From contig NZ_JBDLLG010000009.1 of the NCBI RefSeq assembly GCF_039822625.1, forward strand, positions 1-64,000: DNA of 64,000 nucleotides, in the 5' to 3' direction. The position numbers were made by a program, and so were the translations under genes. The notes beneath the pieces were generated by a model. That model saw only the letters and a program-made list of their open reading frames with translations, ran no database searches and had not been told where the DNA came from. The stretch comes from Marinimicrobium locisalis. GTDB taxonomy: Bacteria; Pseudomonadota; Gammaproteobacteria; Pseudomonadales; Cellvibrionaceae. Shown here in pieces: positions 61,938 through 64,000 of the stretch. Position 1 is the stretch's first letter. The number at the start of each line of letters is the position of its first letter.

Positions 61938-63140
61938 ATGTTGAAAGCCTCGTTCTCCTCAGTTTGGGTCGCTGCCGCCTCGTTATTGTTGGCCGTCAGT
62001 GCTCATGCTACCTCTACCCTCAATGGCCTAGCTTCGCATCAGGAGCTGGGGGACGAACAGTTTATCGGCGCCCTCTTCCTGGAGTCCTCCCAGGATAGCG
62101 CCAACGCCGTGCTCAGCAGCGACGGCGCCAAGCGCATGGAAATGCGGATTACCTCGAACAATGGCATCGCCGCCCGCCGTTTCAGCCGTATGTGGATTGA
62201 GGGGGTCTCGATCAACAATAGCGGCAGCGCCCTGACGGAGCAGGCGGACAACATGGTGGAGTTTTCCAACCTGTTCCGGGGCCGCTTGCGTCAAAACGAT
62301 ATTGTGGCCATTACCCAGGAGCCTGGAACGGGCGTCACCATTGAGCTTAACGGCGTAGAGCTGGGCGTGATTGAGGACGAAGCCTTCTTCGATATGCTGG
62401 TAAGGGCCTGGATCGGCAATGTGCCTCTGTCCTCCACTTTCCGTAAGAACCTGCTCTCGCCGGGGGACATTGCTTCGGATTTGCGCACGCGTTTTAATGC
62501 GATTGAGCCCTCGGAGTCCCGCATTGCCACCATTGAAGAATGGACCCAACCGAAAGAGGAAGAGGAGGAAGAGACCGAAGTGGCCGAGGCAGGCGGGCAA
62601 CCCTCTGGCGCCGCAGCGGCGGCCGCCACCGCCGCCACGGCGACAGCCCCTCGGGTTTCCCTAGCGGATATGCCGCGCGCCTCTGTGGACCAACCGGAAC
62701 CTGAGCCTGAGCCCCAACCCAAGCCGGAACCTGAACCGGAGCCCGAACCCGAACCGCAGCGCACCGCGGCGGCCACCCCGGCCCCAGAGCCTGAGCCCGA
62801 AGAAGAAGAGGAAGACCAGGAGCCGCTGCTAACCGCCGAATCCCTACGTGCGCAGCAGGTGTACTTCTCGGATCTGATGCGGACCATTTTGAGAAATACC
62901 GCCTATCCCCGGCGCGCCCTGCAGCGGGGTCAAGAGGGTGAAATCCGCGTGGCGGTAGTGATTGAACGGGACGGCAAAATCACCAGCATGGAGATGCTGG
63001 AAGAGTCTTCCCATGCCCTGCTCAATCGCGAGGCGGAGCGGGCCATCAGAGAATCGGCGCCCTTCCCGGAGGTGCCCGAGGCGATTCGGGGAGAGAATTA
63101 CGAGTTCTCGGTGCCGTTTACCTTCGTGCTTCCGGACTGA
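61938..63140 (+). CDS. TonB C-terminal-domain protein with chalcone-isomerase-like N-terminal domain
   Basis: A 400-aa protein. Signal peptide (hydrophobic residues about 8-21, ending SAHA), then a domain (about 25-175) resembling bacterial chalcone-isomerase-like proteins (SRMWIEGVSI, FDMLVRAWIGNVPLSSTFR). Next a Glu-rich and Pro-Glu/Pro-Lys-rich linker (about 195-300) and a TonB C-terminal domain from about 315 (NTAYPRRALQRGQEGEIRV). Unlike true TonB there is no membrane anchor at the start, only a cleavable signal peptide. The ATG at 61938 was preferred to TTG at 61923. The 276-bp upstream region shows no clear promoter. Confidence 0.8.
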   Translation: MLKASFSSVWVAAASLLLAVSAHATSTLNGLASHQELGDEQFIGALFLESSQDSANAVLSSDGAKRMEMRITSNNGIAARRFSRMWIEGVSINNSGSALTEQADNMVEFSNLFRGRLRQNDIVAITQEPGTGVTIELNGVELGVIEDEAFFDMLVRAWIGNVPLSSTFRKNLLSPGDIASDLRTRFNAIEPSESRIATIEEWTQPKEEEEEETEVAEAGGQPSGAAAAAATAATATAPRVSLADMPRASVDQPEPEPEPQPKPEPEPEPEPEPQRTAAATPAPEPEPEEEEEDQEPLLTAESLRAQQVYFSDLMRTILRNTAYPRRALQRGQEGEIRVAVVIERDGKITSMEMLEESSHALLNREAERAIRESAPFPEVPEAIRGENYEFSVPFTFVLPD

Positions 63141-63162
63141 CGCGAATAAGCTCCCAGTCACC

Positions 63163-63196
63163 ACCAAAAACGGCGCCTACTGGCGCCGTTTTTGGT
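63163..63196. terminator. Bidirectional terminator between the TonB-like gene and prfC
   Basis: ACCAAAAACGGCGCC (63163-63177) pairs perfectly with GGCGCCGTTTTTGGT (63182-63196), 15 bp with a TACT loop. T-runs on both strands serve both convergent genes. Confidence 0.95.
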
Positions 63197-63226
63197 TCAG
63201 AGCGACAAGGCCTTCCGCCGGCCCCG

Positions 63227-64000
63227 TCAGTGTTCCCGCGTAGCCCGCAACGCGACATCCGGGTAGCGCTCCTCGGTCAACGACAGGTTCACCCGAGTCG
63301 GAGCCAGGTAGGTCAGGTAACCGCCCCCGTCCAACGCCAGATTGTTGGAGCATTTGCGCCGAAACTCATCCAGTTTCTTCGGGTCATCACATTCGGCCCA
63401 GCGCGCCGTAGCGACGTTGACCGGCTCGTAGATGGCCTCCACCTTGTATTCGTCCTTCAGCCGGTAGGCCACTACCTCAAACTGCAGCACCCCCACGGCG
63501 CCGACCACAATATCGTTGCTATCAAGGGGAAAGAACACCTGGGTGGAGCCTTCTTCGGAGAGCTGCTGCAAGCCCTTCTGCAACTGTTTGGTTTTCAGTG
63601 GGTCCTTCAGGCGAATCCGGCGGAACAGCTCCGGGGCGAAATGCGGAATACCGGTAAACTTGAGCGGTTCACCCTCGGTGAAGGTATCGCCAATCTGAAT
63701 GGTGCCGTGGTTGTGCAGGCCAATGATATCCCCCGCCAGGGCCTCGTCCACGGCACTGCGATCACCGGCCATAAAGGTGACCGCATCGGCAATTTTGACG
63801 TCTTTGCCCAGTCGCACGTGCCGCATTTTCATACCCTGGCTATAGGTGCCGGAGCAGATGCGCATAAAGGCGATGCGGTCCCGGTGCCGGGGGTCCATAT
63901 TGGCCTGGATTTTAAACACAAAGCCGGAGAGCTTTTCCTCGTCGGGCTTCACTTCCCGCTCATGGGTTTCCCGAGGCTGGGGTTTGGGTGACCATTCGAC
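63227..64000 (-). CDS. prfC: Peptide chain release factor 3 (C-terminal part)
   Basis: The last 257 or so codons of RF3, a GTPase that recycles RF1 and RF2 from the ribosome. The reading frame continues past the window end, so the GTPase domain is not visible. Seen: the FVFKIQANMDPRHRDR segment and the MAGDRSAVDEALAGDIIGLHNHGT segment, characteristic of RF3. Nothing suggests a truncation other than the window edge. Confidence 0.97.
   Translation of the reverse strand, partial: VEWSPKPQPRETHEREVKPDEEKLSGFVFKIQANMDPRHRDRIAFMRICSGTYSQGMKMRHVRLGKDVKIADAVTFMAGDRSAVDEALAGDIIGLHNHGTIQIGDTFTEGEPLKFTGIPHFAPELFRRIRLKDPLKTKQLQKGLQQLSEEGSTQVFFPLDSNDIVVGAVGVLQFEVVAYRLKDEYKVEAIYEPVNVATARWAECDDPKKLDEFRRKCSNNLALDGGGYLTYLAPTRVNLSLTEERYPDVALRATREH

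Overview
The window is chromosomal DNA from a free-living, probably marine gammaproteobacterium. Gene content and order point to the Cellvibrionales/Pseudomonadales side of the class: a complete dcw cluster ending in lpxC, an M23 peptidase and secA; PA4642-like and AlgP-like proteins; OMPLA; rhombosortase; and two large TonB-dependent receptors. The genus is not determined. Coding density is high and nearly all genes are housekeeping.

Layout. 1-6272: gatB, a PA4642-family gene, rhombosortase, an RhlB-type helicase and a class I glutamine amidotransferase, separated by three clusters of non-coding repeats. 6384-11117: an accessory-looking signalling locus made of a small Cys-rich orphan protein, an FHA/winged-helix protein translationally coupled to a membrane Ser/Thr kinase with TPRs, and a convergent DP-EP/PixA-like small protein. 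11207-20145: TonB receptor, ilvD, ZIP transporter, NIT-like protein, pldA, a DUF3833 lipoprotein, yacG and a MutT-ThiE fusion. 20149-44059: one long minus-strand block, argJ-secA-M23-lpxC-ftsZ-ftsA-ftsQ-ddl-murC-murG-ftsW-murD-mraY-murF-murE-ftsI-ftsL-rsmH-mraZ. It starts from a sigma70-like promoter followed by a very clean MraZ operator (four CCAC/GTGG boxes at exact 10-bp spacing). Next come rnpB (minus strand), a second TonB receptor, and the conserved rsmI/lpoA-yraN-diaA-dolP outer-membrane and peptidoglycan cluster. After that: lemA with an M48 protease, an aspartate aminotransferase, a lone exbD, LexA-controlled dinB, an AlgP/H1-like protein, a PilZ protein, a cyclic-nucleotide-binding protein, a TonB-like protein with a chalcone-isomerase-like N-terminus, and the 3' part of prfC.

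The most unusual signal is non-coding. Eight copies (A-H) of an element of about 122-174 bp lie between genes. Each copy has a conserved outer box (GGCACTGAG at one end, CCGGAC at the other), two arms of 28-31 nt that pair almost perfectly with each other but differ from copy to copy, and one of two conserved loops of 51-52 nt. Six of the eight form three head-to-head pairs (B/C, D/E, G/H), and REP-type inverted repeats sit between or beside them. Conserved ends and loop with co-varying arms means either selection on a folded RNA or DNA, or a copying mechanism that templates one arm from the other. I do not recognise this family. It is my leading candidate for something undescribed.

How the genes work together. 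Most of the window builds and divides the envelope: lipid II synthesis (mur, mraY, ddl), septal synthesis (ftsI, ftsW, ftsL, ftsQ, ftsA, ftsZ), lipid A commitment (lpxC), export (secA), and outer-membrane maintenance (pldA, lpoA, dolP). Two TonB receptors, an ExbD and a TonB-like protein suggest energised nutrient uptake, but no complete ExbB-ExbD-TonB set is present.
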